Source: Apostichopus japonicus
Taxonomy: Eukaryota; Echinodermata; Holothuroidea; Aspidochirotida; Stichopodidae
Length of the DNA stretch: 64,000 bases
NCBI RefSeq assembly: GCF_037975245.1
Contig: NC_092576.1
Coordinates: 28,821,111 to 28,885,110 of the forward strand
Direction of reading: 5' to 3'
The notes under the pieces are model-generated. The model did no database searches. It saw nothing but the letters and a program-made list of their open reading frames with translations, and was not told the origin of the DNA. Below are positions 10,434 to 23,157 of this stretch, piece by piece (positions within the stretch are counted from its first letter, which is position 1; each line of letters starts with the position of its first letter). The translations under genes and the position numbers were made by a program.

Positions 10434-13400
10434 TTATGAATTGGTGTCACATCTATACATCTTAAGTGTCGGCCCTGTATGCGATATAATTTTTTCTTCA
10501 TTTAAAGTCTCGGAATATTGACCTGCCGAAAGAGTTTGTGATTTTTACTGCGAGTCAAAATATTTAACAGGATCGGAAGTGTATGAGCTATTTTTAAATA
10601 GATAACCGTGTATATTTTTAAGACTCTTTTTAACCAGTAATAGAGTAATAAAGGATATTATATGATATTAGTACTTTAAATATTTTCTTTTAACACTTCA
10701 TTTGGAATATTGACTTGATTAAGGAGTTTGTGATTTTGATTGTAAGTAAACATATCTTACAGAATCTGAACCCTATGAGCTATTTTTAACAGTTATCTGT
10801 GTATATTTTTAATTCTCCTCCTAAACCTAGATTATTTTATAGAATAATAAGGGACATTATGAGAGCACTATTTTTTCTAAAAACACTTCATTGTCACGAG
10901 TAAAGAATTTACGCCCTTTGCTTTACTTGACCATCAGTCACACGCATATTATAAATACACATCTTATCAGTTTAACAATAACGAAGGCATAAGTCAATGA
11001 AGTCACTGAATCAGAGAGACGTGAGTTAGATGACGAGGTCATATATAAATTGAAACTGAAATCAACTACTTGCGTCACTCGAGTTAACTTCTTAGCGCCC
11101 ATAAGTCGGCAATTATTGCGCTGAATTAACACGCAACCTAATGAACCACACATTTCACTATTACATGGATAAACCCCACGGCAGCAAATATGAAACATAA
11201 AATAGTGAACAGTGCTGATCAACTTGTCTTGTTTCTTGTTGTTGAACTCATTTACATTAATCAGTTAATATTTTGACAGTAGTTACTACTTGTTTATGGT
11301 GACACTGGGGTTCCATTGTTGTCACTTTTTTTTCTGGTTTTGAAACTTATTGAACTCATTTTTCTACAAAAGTGAAAACGAAGAATGCTGTACATGAATA
11401 GCTGTTCACTGTATATATATATTTAATTGCTCATCTCGATAAATTACATTACGAATATGAAGCAAACTGGTCTCAGAATTATGTGTTCTGGAATATTACA
11501 TGCTGTTGGTTCATCATCTGAATAGCTCGGCTGTGAAGGATGTTTAATGAACAACCAATGTATGAGTGTCTTTGTTAAGAATCGTTAATGAACTGCGATC
11601 GCTACATCACGGTATTTACATTTGCATGTTTTTCGTGGTCAGCCATTGTATTGTAAAAATTAAGTATGACGCAATAAATTATACGCTTCGCTTCAAAATC
11701 ACTTCTTATCCTAATGATGATAGACCTAGTTATTATTAGTTTGTATCGTTTTCCTTGTAATTACATATTTTTTGCAACCCGCTGTATCATATAGCAAACA
11801 GAAATACAAACAAACAGTTCAATTCTTTGAAGCTTAAATATGTAACATTATATTGTGTGATTATATACTGTACTAAGCTGAAGGATTATCCAGAAGATTG
11901 AAAAACTAGAAAGAAATACAAGCTTGCTCTGACTTGCAGTAGAGTATAACATCCATTAACCACATGACAGTGTCTTCATGTTTAACATGTAATACCATAT
12001 AGTGTTTGTATTTTTAGCTTATGTATATGATAAAAAACAGTTAAAGTTAGTTTTCCTCGTTTTAAAGAATAGTATAGTAGATATTTAATTAAGTGTTTTT
12101 TAATTATCCTGTGTTATGATCAACTATTGAATTAATCACCACTATACCCAGTTTTCTGTAATTCATTTTTGTTTATCGTACATACACACAATTTCACTGA
12201 ACAGACTTATGGTGACCGTCCTTTTTTAAACTGAACTTACTATTCGGTCAATTTCCAACATCCTTAACTCTAATTCAGACTTATGCAAATTTTCTTCTTG
12301 TAGTAAAATTCTATGTTGCGGTTGTTTGGTGACATCGTGGTGGATTGCCTTCATATAATTAATAAATAATGAGGGGGTTGCAATTCAGTAATGACGCAAA
12401 ACGACTAGCTTTTAAGAAAATATCAGCCTAAAATCGAGTCGGCTTATAATTGCGATAAACTGTTATTACTGTATGTAATTCAATACACAGTTTAACCTTA
12501 ACGGCTGCTTATACACAAACAATGAATTAACAAAACCGATCTTAATTGCCTTCGTTACCTATCATAAACTTAACAATAAAAAATGAAATATTTAAAACAG
12601 TTAATGAAAGAAGGGTTTTGCAAAAGTGGAGATCCATGATATTACAGGAATAATAGATATGTAGCACATACGTTAACTTATCTTATCTTATTTGATGAGA
12701 ACCATATTGAAGAATAATATATAAGTATTTTTAGATGACTAAATTACAACAATATATTAAGCAGTTAAAAATAAATGTATTATAATTGTTATTAAATTCT
12801 GAGATATGCATTCATTCACCAATTTAACGACACTAAGTATCCATTGCAATGATTTATAAATAACATACTTACGTGGAATGAAATTTCAGTACACTCCATA
12901 CAATTATTGATACGGTCGTTTACTAACCAAATCGTGATGCTTGTTTGAGGAGAACGTTTCACCCTACACACCTACTTGCTTACACATTAGTTTAAAGTAG
13001 TTTCTGTTTCGATTCGACCAAAATAAGTCAGTACTACAGCTGAGTATACGCAAGTGATAAACTTGATTTTTGATATGCAACTTTAGTTTATTGACTAAAA
13101 GTGTGGGTATCTTTCCTTTTTTTCCGTCAATGATAGTACAGGAAAAGAATAATTCAAGAGTTTGTCACCTTAATAGTAGATTTATAATTATGCAGTTAAG
13201 TAATGTATTTAATAAATACAAGAGAACATGACAGTGTTTTGAAGTTTCCTTCAATTGGTATTTCGAATGAACATATCTGACCTTAAACGCAATCACTCAC
13301 GGAAGGATCATTGACACCAATGACAACACAGTTCCGAACCTAAATCCTTGACTATCGTATTTTAAAAAGATATTACCATGTTCAACATGTTGATGAAACA

Positions 13401-13779
13401 GCAGTGCAAAAATAATTGTACTATGTGATCTGCAAAGTGGATGAACTAAATGCATGCAAATGAAAGGACTACTCTCAAGTACATGGCTTTCAATGAGTTC
13501 CTCGTCATCTGATTCATCAAGCACATTCTTCAAAATGACTAGTCACATCTGACAACTTTCAACGTATTTTGAATTTATAGTTGTTTTGAGCTACATTAAT
13601 ATATCAATGCAAGGTCTGACACGACTTTGTATCGGTAACATATTATTACTGCTAACATGTCACATCCAGAAAGTGTAAAAAATGTAATCAGTGGCATTTT
13701 GCCACAACGAAATAACCCACTGAACCTAATCATATGTACAATAACTTCACAGATAAGAAACTTGACATGAAGTGTCTTG

Positions 13780-13850
13780 CTCAAAGTTACAAGTTAATGG
13801 TTTGCTATGACTCGAACCTGCAACACATAGATCTCCAAATTGTCACTTTC
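13780..13850 (-). mobile_element. Degenerate tRNA-like SINE relic
   Basis: The complement reads GCAGGTTCGAGTCATAGC, a B-box-like stretch, next to a CTTGCTCAAAG remnant of the SINE tail motif. The A box is not clear. Old and truncated. Confidence 0.4.
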
Positions 13851-14147
13851 TGTAGAATTGGACCTTTGATAGATCGTGGCGGATTACGTTAAAAGGCACT
13901 GTTATATCGCAAATAAATTACTTAGCTACTTTACCATTAAGTTTTTCAACTTAAGAACAGCATTTCTTGTTTTGTTCATGAACTGGTTATAGTAATGTAG
14001 GTATCAGCAGAACCTACGTTGCTCTTGTCATCAATGGTATACCATGGTTTTGTTTAGATGCTGATTCGTACCTGCAATAGAGGAGGTGTATAAATGAGGA
14101 AATAATTTTAACTATGCGGGTGGAGAGAGGCAATTGAGATATGGCAT

Positions 14148-14245
14148 CTTGGCCAAGGACACAACGTAATGAGCTAGGCTGGTATCGAACCAGCAACCCT
14201 TGGATCGCGAGTCCGATGACTTAACCAATTGTCCACCACGCTCTC
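14148..14245 (-). mobile_element. Truncated tRNA-derived SINE
   Basis: On the - strand GTGGTGGACAATTGGTTAAG (A-box region) is followed by a Ser-type GGACTCGCGATCC anticodon arm and a GGTTCGATACC B box. It shares the GGACACAACG motif with the SINE at 3225-3560 but lacks most of its body. Confidence 0.65.
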
Positions 14246-15033
14246 TGTTTAAGTAATATCACCGAGGAGAAGATGACTCGTTAGATAAAAGAATCTCAAA
14301 TGAACAAAAAGTATTGTATGCATGTGATTTTCTAAGAAACAACAGAATGCCATTTTTCATCGTTGTTTAAAACGAAAAAAAGAATAGATTAAAGGTTCTT
14401 GGAAGTATTGCTAACTCAACATTCAGGATATATTTAGGAATCAAACTATATAAAATTACAATGATTTTAATACGCACACAAGTTGGGCCAAAAATATGTC
14501 TTACTTGAACCTCTTAAAACATTTCTACTGGTTCTTTGGTGGAAAGATCGCTTTCAAAGTTCATCGGACCAGCAATCAAACAGAAGGATTCCTCTTAGAT
14601 CGCGATTGACAAAAAAAGAGGCAGAACAATGTGCACTATTTAACATACTATGTTTTTAAATGGATATCAGTGATACTGTCAATGACATGGAATGTAAATG
14701 GTAAAGATCGATATGTAAGCAATGTTCGGTGTAACTTTGTTTGAAAGGTAGAAAGATATTGTAATCGAACTTGCGTAGTATTTTAACTTTTCAAATTTAT
14801 TTGTTGCTCCGTATTAACTGTTTCAAGCTAAAAGTAATGTTGTAATTCTATGCCGGGAATTCCCTGTCATCCTCCTAAGTTGTTTACTATGACGTTAGCC
14901 ATCGTACACATGGCCCTAGTGCAAAGAGTTAAGCTTTCCGGTCTCCGGAAGACTGGTGAACGCAACTCAGAGGCGGTGTTCTTTGAAGTAGTACATTCTC
15001 GTGCGCCTAAACTTAAGGCAATGTTCAGGCTAG

Positions 15034-15042
15034 TATAAAAGG
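15034..15042 (+). promoter_or_regulatory. TATA-box-like motif TATAAAAGG
   Basis: A good TATA match followed by GC-richer sequence. It lies in the copy-specific block and could belong to a solo LTR or a transposon promoter. No linked transcript is visible. Confidence 0.3.
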
Positions 15043-15884
15043 AGCTGAGGGTAACGCGCAGCTTGGCGCTCTTTGACAAAATAGCATACAAGACGATATA
15101 TAAGTTGACGTACGGTATGTTGTATCATTTTCTCTCAACCAAGTTGGTATGTTTCTAATACCACGTCATCGTGTCTAACTGTTCGTATCTATTGTTAAGT
15201 GCTCAGATTTTGTTTAATACATTTGTGAGTCGTATGAATTGTTAACAAACTGCGCTATTGCACGGAGGGAGATTACGCCTAGTTACTCAGGAGGTAACGT
15301 TAATGACCGATTGTTATTGTTTACATTATTTAGTAGCGCTATAAACTACGTCAAACTGTAGGTACGTTCGTAAAGGATCGGTGTTCTGCTGTGAATGAGT
15401 GAATTAGTCTTAAGTCAGCTCTCAGAAAGATACATTACTCTCTTAAAATGTTAGACTGAAGAATTCAGTCTTCTTTGAGACTAAAATTTTTTTCAGTGTT
15501 ATACACTGAGTTTAGACTGAGAAACACTCTACTTAGACTGTATTATCAGTTACACCGTTCAGTCGCTGTTTTGGACTGACTTTATTAACCAATCAGCTAA
15601 TCACATGTGGCATGTCATCTAACCATTTTCAGTCTCTGTATTCCACTGAAAAATGTATCCAATCAGAGAACAGAAATGCGCCTACGTCATCCGAAAACTT
15701 GCAAATACGCCGCACAAAAATAAGTGTGACAACGAGCGCTACAACTTGTGTACATATATACTACTATATTCTTCGCTTAGCCAGGTACTCGCTGTACTGT
15801 ACGTACGCACGCCGTACACACAGCTAGGCATGAACGAGACAGACGACCGTATGTCTAAGCTAGAGTAAAGGTTATAAATTAGCA

Positions 15885-15954
15885 ATGGCTGAGTCTTTAA
15901 GAACTTTTCTTACAAATAAAGGTTTCCACGAAGAAGTGATAACAGTGTCCGAGG
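15885..15954 (+). CDS. Possible first coding exon inside the TIR element
   Basis: An ATG opens 23 codons, MAESLRTFLTNKGFHEEVIT..., running to a GTATGT donor at 15955. The peptide looks like a helical, SAM-like N-terminus, but I do not recognise it. A possible last exon ending in HLANTEDL-stop lies near 19797-19876. No middle exons could be traced. Confidence 0.3.
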
Positions 15955-16117
15955 GTATGTATGTATGTTTTTTGTTGTTTTCCAATTAATACAGAATAAA
16001 AGCTTGGCAGTTCGTAACGTTAGTTATTCTAGGCTTGTGCGCGAGGTAGGCCTAGCTAGGCTGTACTATAGCAAATAGGGCCTAGGCTGTTGTTATAATT
16101 GGTGGGGCCTATTAACA

Positions 16118-16297
16118 CGATCGTCGGGCGAATAAGCACGCCGGTCCTGCATATGTACCCGATCGTCGGGCAAATCAGCCCGCCTGTCCTGCGTATGTAC
16201 CCGATCGTCGGGCAAATCAGCCCGCCTGTCCTGCATATACATCCCGATCGTCGGGCGAATAAGCACGCTTGTCCTGCAGTATGTACTCGATCGTCCC
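16118..16297. repeat. 42-43 bp minisatellite
   Basis: CGATCGTCGGGC-type units start at 16118, 16160, 16202 and 16245, and a partial unit starts at 16288. The unit contains the palindrome CGATCG, and units alternate between CAAATCAGCC and GAATAAGCAC variants. Open frames on both strands here are products of the repeat. Confidence 0.9.
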
Positions 16298-16735
16298 AAA
16301 ATGAATCTAGGCTAGCCTAGGTTAACCTCATAACAAATACTTGGACATAATAATGCTCAAGAAATTGCAAAACACAGTACTATTATGCATAGATTGTAAG
16401 CACCCTTAATTATTTGAAAAGTGTAGTGACTGCTACAGCCGTTACAGCATGAAGCTATCACGGTACCAGATCGTTGGGCAAATTAGCCCGCCTGTCCTGC
16501 ATATGAACCCAATCGTCGGGCGAATAAGCACGCTTGTCAGGACTACAATATGTACTCGATCGTCCCAAATGAATCTAGGCTAGGTTAACCTCATAACAAA
16601 TACTTGAACATAATAATGCTCAAGAAATTGCAAAACACAGTACTATTATGCATAGCCTAGATTGTAAGCACCCTTAATTTTTTGAAAAAATGTAGTGACT
16701 TCTACAGCCATTACAGCATGAAGCTAACACGATTC
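16202..16735. repeat. Direct duplication of about 265 bp
   Basis: The stretch from the end of the minisatellite to ...TTACAGCATGAAGCTA (16202-16465) is repeated at 16467-16735 with few changes. Both copies include AACCTCATAACAAATACTTG and ACAGTACTATTATGCATAG. Confidence 0.85.
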
Positions 16736-17639
16736 TGTTAAACCATTACCATTGTATTTAAATCATGTGGAAACTGGAAAAGAATTGGTATGCTTTTGTT
16801 ATTTTATTAAACATATAGTGGGCCATCAGTCTTTATTATAAGATTTTACAGTAATATTACCATTCACTAATGTTATGAAATCAGTATCATATTCCTTGTT
16901 CACTGGTTTTCTATGCTGATGTAATGGAATCAGGAGATGTCATGAACAATTTATCCTTAAAAAGAGAAATTTCTGAAAACAACTAACAACAAACCTTGCT
17001 TGGTAACCATGTACCTGCCAAAATCAACATGATAACCCATAAATGTTAGGTTGAATTTGAATCCACCTTCACATAACACATCTCACCCGCCATGAATGAC
17101 ATATTGCTGCCTATCGTGAATTGATATATCTCCTTTGTACAATGCCAGTCATGTTCTTGTTTCTCCATTCTCTCCTAAATATTATTCTAGTCTAGTCTCT
17201 CTACCTCTCAACATATCTTTTTTTAAGAATGTTTTGATTTATACCATATTGCTTGTCCTTTATCACATTTATTTTTATCTTCACCAAACAGGAGGGCACA
17301 GATATTGAGAGTGCAGCACAGGGCAGACAAGGACAATATTGACAGCCTTTCATCCTATCTCTCGGACCAGAATTGAACCCCAAACAATTCTTCATTGTGG
17401 CAGATAAACTGGCCATTCCAGCTGGGACAGAGGCGTAGAACATACATTTAACATAGACTATGCTCCCCCTCTACAACACTAGTTTTGTGAGTTCCATGCT
17501 TCCATGGTGTATGGAATTTTGCAACCAACAGAAGTGAAGTCTCTCGTCCGTATCCATGCCACATCTATAAGGGCAGCCAGCATGGAGTTACTTCAAGGAG
17601 TGAATGTTACTTTTTTATTGCTCTGTAGTCCGGAACCAC

Positions 17640-17905
17640 GTGTGTCAGCATGGAGTAGCTTTAAAAGGGTGTGAAGACTCGCGCAAAAAGAACGTCTAAT
17701 GCCGGTAATCTGACCTAGTTTCGAATGAGGTGTAACAGAAGTGTTAGACACTGCCATCGATCCCAGAAAATACAAACACAGCTTGCTACCGTCGGTAATT
17801 AGACACCAGTGTACAGTCAGTACATACAGCTACGGTCAATACCCACATTACAGTGTATAAACGATACAGCGATGAACATCTCAGGTCCAGCTAAAGATAT
17901 CAAGG
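17640..17905 (+). repeat. Dispersed repeat, copy 1
   Basis: About 260 bp, including CTACCGTCGGTAATTAGACA, found inverted at about 29178-29415 in an LRR-B intron. The type is unknown; it could be a MITE or part of a larger transposon. Confidence 0.75.
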
Positions 17906-20900
17906 TATCACGTTTCATTACTGTCTGTCTTTTTTAGCGACACGAACAAACATCACTTGCAAGCAACAGAAAGTTAACTTTTTCAGATGGCTGCATGCTG
18001 TTTGGGACAAATCTTCAATGCCTTTAAGGAGTAACTAACACATACCCTAAAACGTTAAATTGATTACCCGGAGTTTACAAACAGTTTTATATGAGTAGGG
18101 AGGGCTCCAGAAATAAATATTTAATTGATTTTTGGTTTTTAAAAATGTTTCTTAATGATACTGATCTAATTATGAATGTAATTAAACAAACACCTAGTTG
18201 CCAAAAAAACTTTGTTGTATGATTTTTCGAGCATGTTATTTTAATGTTTACTTTAATGTTCCTACATTTCACTGCACTCACTATGTTGAAGGTTTATTTA
18301 ATTAAGCAATTAATTAAGCTAATATTATTTATTGTGCACAATATTCCATAATTTGTTCCATGAAAAGCAAGTAACCTGATTATTATAAAGTCAGTAACTG
18401 TAGAAAATTCCATTTGAGAATATCCTTTCCTCATTATTCCCCCCCCCCCCATTTTTTTAAAATTTTAGTGATGTAATGAGTCAAAACTGTTTTCAATTTT
18501 TTAGTCGACTCTCGAGTGAAATTTCTTTTTCAGCTACAGGTAGAGGCCGACATTAAAGGATTCACGTGAGATAATTTATAAAACTTTAAAATTTGATTGA
18601 AATCCCAATCAAAATCACTATATATGATTTCTATCAGAAAGTTAAGAAATAATTGAGGGTTGTATAATAGTCACATGTACTGTTTTTGCATACAAATTTG
18701 CTTTATATGAATGCCATATCATGAAATCGTGAATGCAGTATATAATAGTTCATGTTTATCTAATAGCCATTATGAAGTTTGTGCCATTCTGTCAACTGCT
18801 TGCTTGTAACATTTTGTTTTGTGTGTGCTGGATAATGACTTTCAGCAATCGCCAATCTATATCATTGAAACACAAAGTATTAAATGTTCACCGCACTGAT
18901 ATATAGTTTGACCATTCCTAATATTTTATAAATAACCTGCTGAAAATTTGTCATATGTTTTCCCCATTTTGAAATCATTCTAAGAAAATTGTTGCTACTA
19001 TACATTAATGATTCACAACTGGAAAAAAGGCAATGTACCAGATCCATTGTACTATCGTCGTGTTTCCATCATATCCCTTTTGTAAAGGCAGGATCATATA
19101 GTATATCCTTTACAGTGGAAAATTTAAAGTTCAGTGAGATCGGGAGATGGGATCAGCTGGGTATATAACCACTCAATTTACAGCTGTGTTGTCAATGAAT
19201 TCCAGGGTATTACCACCTGGTGGTGACATACAAAGAATTTAAAGTGCTTTCTGTTACAGTGGTGTTGCCAGACATTTGAATCTTGGTTGGTGATATGTCT
19301 ATTTGTGAATTCCTTCTCGGGGGAGGGGTTCCCCAGGCCACCCATTGGCGACACCACTGATCTGTTCTCAGCTCACCTAATCCTTTCCAAAAAAATTAAA
19401 GAACATTTTAGATCCAGGCCCAATTCAAGCAGAAATTTGACAGATTAATATTGAACTGTAAATATGTCACTGTTATGTAAAGTATCTTTATAATTTGAAC
19501 GTTTGTTGCAAAGATAACATGTATTGTTGAACATCCCTCAGAATATTGTAGTTTTGATTTCTGTTTTTTTTTAATATATTAAAAATTATATAAGAATATA
19601 TAAGTGGGTTAGTGGGAATAAAATTACTGTTCGGTGGATATTGACAATTATATTTCTTGATGGAATACCATTTTTAATGTACTTTGTGTGTGACTGTCAC
19701 AATGATTTTCTGGTCTTTATAGCCTAACATGATTGGATGTGAAGGTGAAGTCACTCCATGAAGTAGCACCTTTCAGTAAATTCCCCTGCATTAACAGATC
19801 ATTGAATGTTGTCTTGATGACCTTAACTGCATCTTTATTGAAGAATTCCAGCACTTAGCCAACACGGAGGATCTATAGAAAAGCTTGTTCAATCCAGAAT
19901 TTGCAATTTATAAAATTGACAGTATAGCTGTGATGTGTAATAATTCAGTCTAAAGGACCGACTGTTCAGTCTGATATCAGTCTTATAGACTGAAAGTATT
20001 CAATCTTATTAAGACTGGTGCTGCAATAAATCAGTCTAAACTGCTGACTGTTCAGTCTAAAGTGGTTTGATTTTCAGTCTATTAGACTGAAGAGTATTTA
20101 GTCTAATTAAGACTGACCTTCAGTCTTTACATTTCAGACTGGAATTCAGTCTAAGTAGTCTGATCCCTTATCCCATCCATCATTAGACTGAAATTTCAGT
20201 CGATTAGACTGAAATTTCAGTCTCTCATTTTAAGAGAGTACAGTCGTTTATTCCATCAATTGTTTCTTAGTGTATCTACATCGATTCACGGCGTTGCCGA
20301 CACCGTTCAGTTAACTCTGTTTACTTAAATCTGATATCATATTTGTACGCTGCATTGGGCGTCGCGTTGTACGTTGCGCTTTGCGTTGTACCTTGCACCT
20401 TGTACCTTATGAACTTTGTATGTTAAGAAGGTTTGCATAAAGGGTACCACTGTGCCACGGTCAAGTGCAATATCTCCATTGCCATATTTTTGTTGAGACT
20501 CGTTTCGCAACCCCAGATTTATAGATTCAACCCACCCCTACCCCACCTCCTCGACAGGAAGTGACGTTACAATATTAATGTGATCATTTTATCGGCAAGG
20601 AAACATTAACATACCAATTAAACATATTACAATATTAATCATATTTTCAAATACGCTTACCATACACGGATATAAAGACGACACAACAGTACGTGGCAAA
20701 AATGGATAGGAGCAAAATTAAAATAAATAGACAGAGAAACAACTTTTAGAGTATCAAGCAACACACTGTTCCTTTTCAATTCAATATTCGATTCATCATA
20801 TGTTGTGTGGTCTGGCTGAACTGGACTGGAAACTTATGTTAAAGAAAATAAAGGAATCAATTGAAATATAGCCAAAAGTTTGCCTTCCAAGCATACTCCA

Positions 20901-21208
20901 TAATACTTTTGTTTGCCTACAAACCTGAATCGCCAATTTTAACAGATTTCATGAAATGGCAATAAATAAATTAAGTTAATAGTGGTCTATTGCTCTGTTG
21001 ATCACAGTCGAGTGAAATGGTGATATGCTTAAGCACGCAAATTCTGGGTTATCTCAATTTACACAAATTATTGCATCTTTGCACATGAAACAAAAAAATA
21101 CTGGATTAAAGAGATTGAGAAATATCGTACAAATTGGTAAAAACAGCCTGACAGTTGTTTCTCATGCACAGTGAATTTATAAAATCTGACACGAATTCTT
21201 CATGTTCT

Positions 21209-21332
21209 ATCTATCTCTCGATCTCATTTTCTATCTATCTACATATAAATCCGTCTATCCATATATCTGTCTATCCATATATCTGTCTATCCATATATCT
21301 GTCTATCCGTCTCTCCGTCTATCTATATTACT
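21209..21332. repeat. CTAT / CCATATATCTGTCTAT tandem repeat
   Basis: TCTATC microsatellite passing into a 16-bp unit, CCATATATCTGTCTAT, repeated three times. The open frame over it is a repeat artefact. Confidence 0.9.
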
Positions 21333-23157
21333 TTCAACGCAAATGTCATGGTTTGCTCTAACATTTAAGTTTTGATCGTTTTAATTTACATAAGCAACTA
21401 TCTGGTTTCAATATTTGAGGAAGCGAAATTCACAAGCAAATTCAAAAGAAAGCGAAACTCTCGGTCTTGCCTTCATCATTAAAGTTAATTAACCGTTATA
21501 TGTAACGACAACCTAACTGTTGTATTCCTCCCTTTCCGAACGTTGTCGATAAAGATGTACTTACATGCAGTCAGTTTAATTTTGTTGGCTTCGTACCAGA
21601 AGTGTGCCTTTTCGTTCGTTGATGTGGATGACGCTAATACTCACTGATTAACGGTTTTGTCTTTAAAAATACTGATTAATATTGATGAAGATTCAACTTT
21701 TTGTTACTGGTCGTTAGGTGAGTTAAAATGTTACAAAATTCAATTAAATTTAAAAAGTCAATTATCATTTATCAATCGTCTTCGTGCTGGTATGAAAATG
21801 TCAACAGATAGTTGGATCCGATAGTGATTCCTCACCTTGTTATTGTTATCATAGGTCGTTTGTAGATAGTGCTAACGAAAGATTGAATAGTGGAACGGGA
21901 AGTAAATATGAAAAAAATGTAATAGTTCTTAAAGCAGCATTTTGCGTCCTTTTCTATGATTTTTCCCAACTCCACTGACTCCACTATGCCATAACGACAC
22001 ACATAACTAGCTTATCTTATTAAATCTTACTTCAAATGGTGGCATAAAAGTCGAAAAATTTTACAACTTTCAACTTTGTTTTTCTCCAAGATATGTTCCG
22101 TTGGGATATAAATAAACCTCGCCCATGATATGAATATTTAAACACTACACACGTCATTGACCAATACGTAATATAACACCATGCTTGATTTGTGTACAGT
22201 CTATATGGTAGTTGTACCAGGGAGTTCCATAATAACTCTCTGGCTGTACCAACGCAAAGTTTTGAATCTAGTTTTAGCGACGGCTTATAACTAAACCTGC
22301 ATCTCTGATTGGTTGAATTCAAACTAGTGGGTTAAGGGGAACTGTATGCGGGTAATTTTAAGTGTGGACTTTGCCGTGGACACTTTTCTCATTATCTTAG
22401 CTTGCTCTTTTGTGATTGATATATTTAAAAAACTCCATGGACATGTCAAAATTAGAAAACGGCGGCCGAACGCAAAATGCTGCTTTAAGGGTAGGAGTAC
22501 GATTATTATATGATTAGTGTATCTTGATTTGAAAGACATATTTCTAGTGATGAATTGTACAGCCATCGAAAGATGGAGCAACTATTCCAAGTTATTGTCT
22601 AGTAGGTTATCAAAAGTGAAAAAAAAAATCCACATACGTTCATACGAATCTACCGTTACTTAGCTGTATTTGTTGAAATTTGACTAACACAACACGTTAT
22701 TGATAGAGCAAAAACTGTTTGCAAATTATTTTCCCTTCCGAACAACATTACATTGGATACGATCCTTCAATGCATTGCACTTCTAGATAACCGCCAGACC
22801 CCCTCCCCCTAAAACAGTTGCCTCAGCAAAGAACGCTGTGGATACAAATCGATCTAATACATAGTTTAAACATCTTAAGGGAATGACTGTACCATATCTT
22901 CCGTTCTATCCACATTGACAAGTTACGTCGTGTTATATTTTCTGGCTATATATTGTAAAAGAAACTGATTCAATGAAGTATTGATTCTTTATACTAGTAT
23001 CCACTAGCGGTTAAAGGTAGACTTATCTGCACAGTGAATATATCATCGAAGAGATTAAACTGAATCCAAATGTCGTACCTACTTTAAAGATTATCACAAT
23101 TGTGCTACAAAACAATGTCATTATTTGAACTCACCAAAAGGTTGATACACCCAACAT

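Larger units (their letters stand above)
10434..14775. other. Spacer after LRR-A, paralogous to 47758-50900
   Basis: 3' UTR and intergenic sequence. It aligns with interruptions to the spacer after LRR-B, for example at 10500-11300, 11940-12000, 12300-12530, 13860-13980 and 14560-14740. I see no exon with splice sites. It holds SINE relics near 13.8 and 14.2 kb. Confidence 0.6.
15436..20240. mobile_element. 4.8 kb TIR element with TAGACTGA subterminal arrays
   Basis: The left end TACTCTCTTAAAATG (15436-15450) is exactly inverted at the right end, CATTTTAAGAGAGTA (20226-20240). If the outer TA is the target duplication, the element is 15438-20238. Both ends carry many copies of TAGACTGA or its complement TCAGTCTA (about 15451-15640 and 19940-20222), some as perfect palindromes. 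No transposase frame is visible, so it is probably non-autonomous or decayed. I cannot assign a superfamily. Confidence 0.7.
14776..20570. other. 5.8 kb block missing from the paralogous spacer
   Basis: Sequence on both sides aligns with a nearly continuous stretch around 50900, so this block is inserted here or deleted there. It contains an LTR- or promoter-like stretch (about 14840-15330), a 4.8 kb TIR element, a minisatellite and a repeat shared with 29.2 kb. No long open frame is present. Confidence 0.7.

Noticed and set aside
13301-13314. GGAAGGATCATTGA, like the 3' end of 18S rRNA
   Set aside because: Only 14 nt match and the sequence around it is not rRNA; chance similarity.
14175-14245. 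tRNA gene (Ser-like) on the - strand
   Set aside because: Poor acceptor-stem pairing and a SINE motif directly attached; treated as a SINE head. The same applies to 3490-3557 and 62843-62918.
16093-16320. Open frames on both strands with repeated peptide units
   Set aside because: The 42-bp minisatellite has a length divisible by three and no stops, which makes open frames by chance.
17300-17445. Another tRNA-like SINE on the - strand (GGTTCAATTCTGGTCC)
   Set aside because: Only a B-box-like stretch is convincing; no A box or shared tail, so not annotated.
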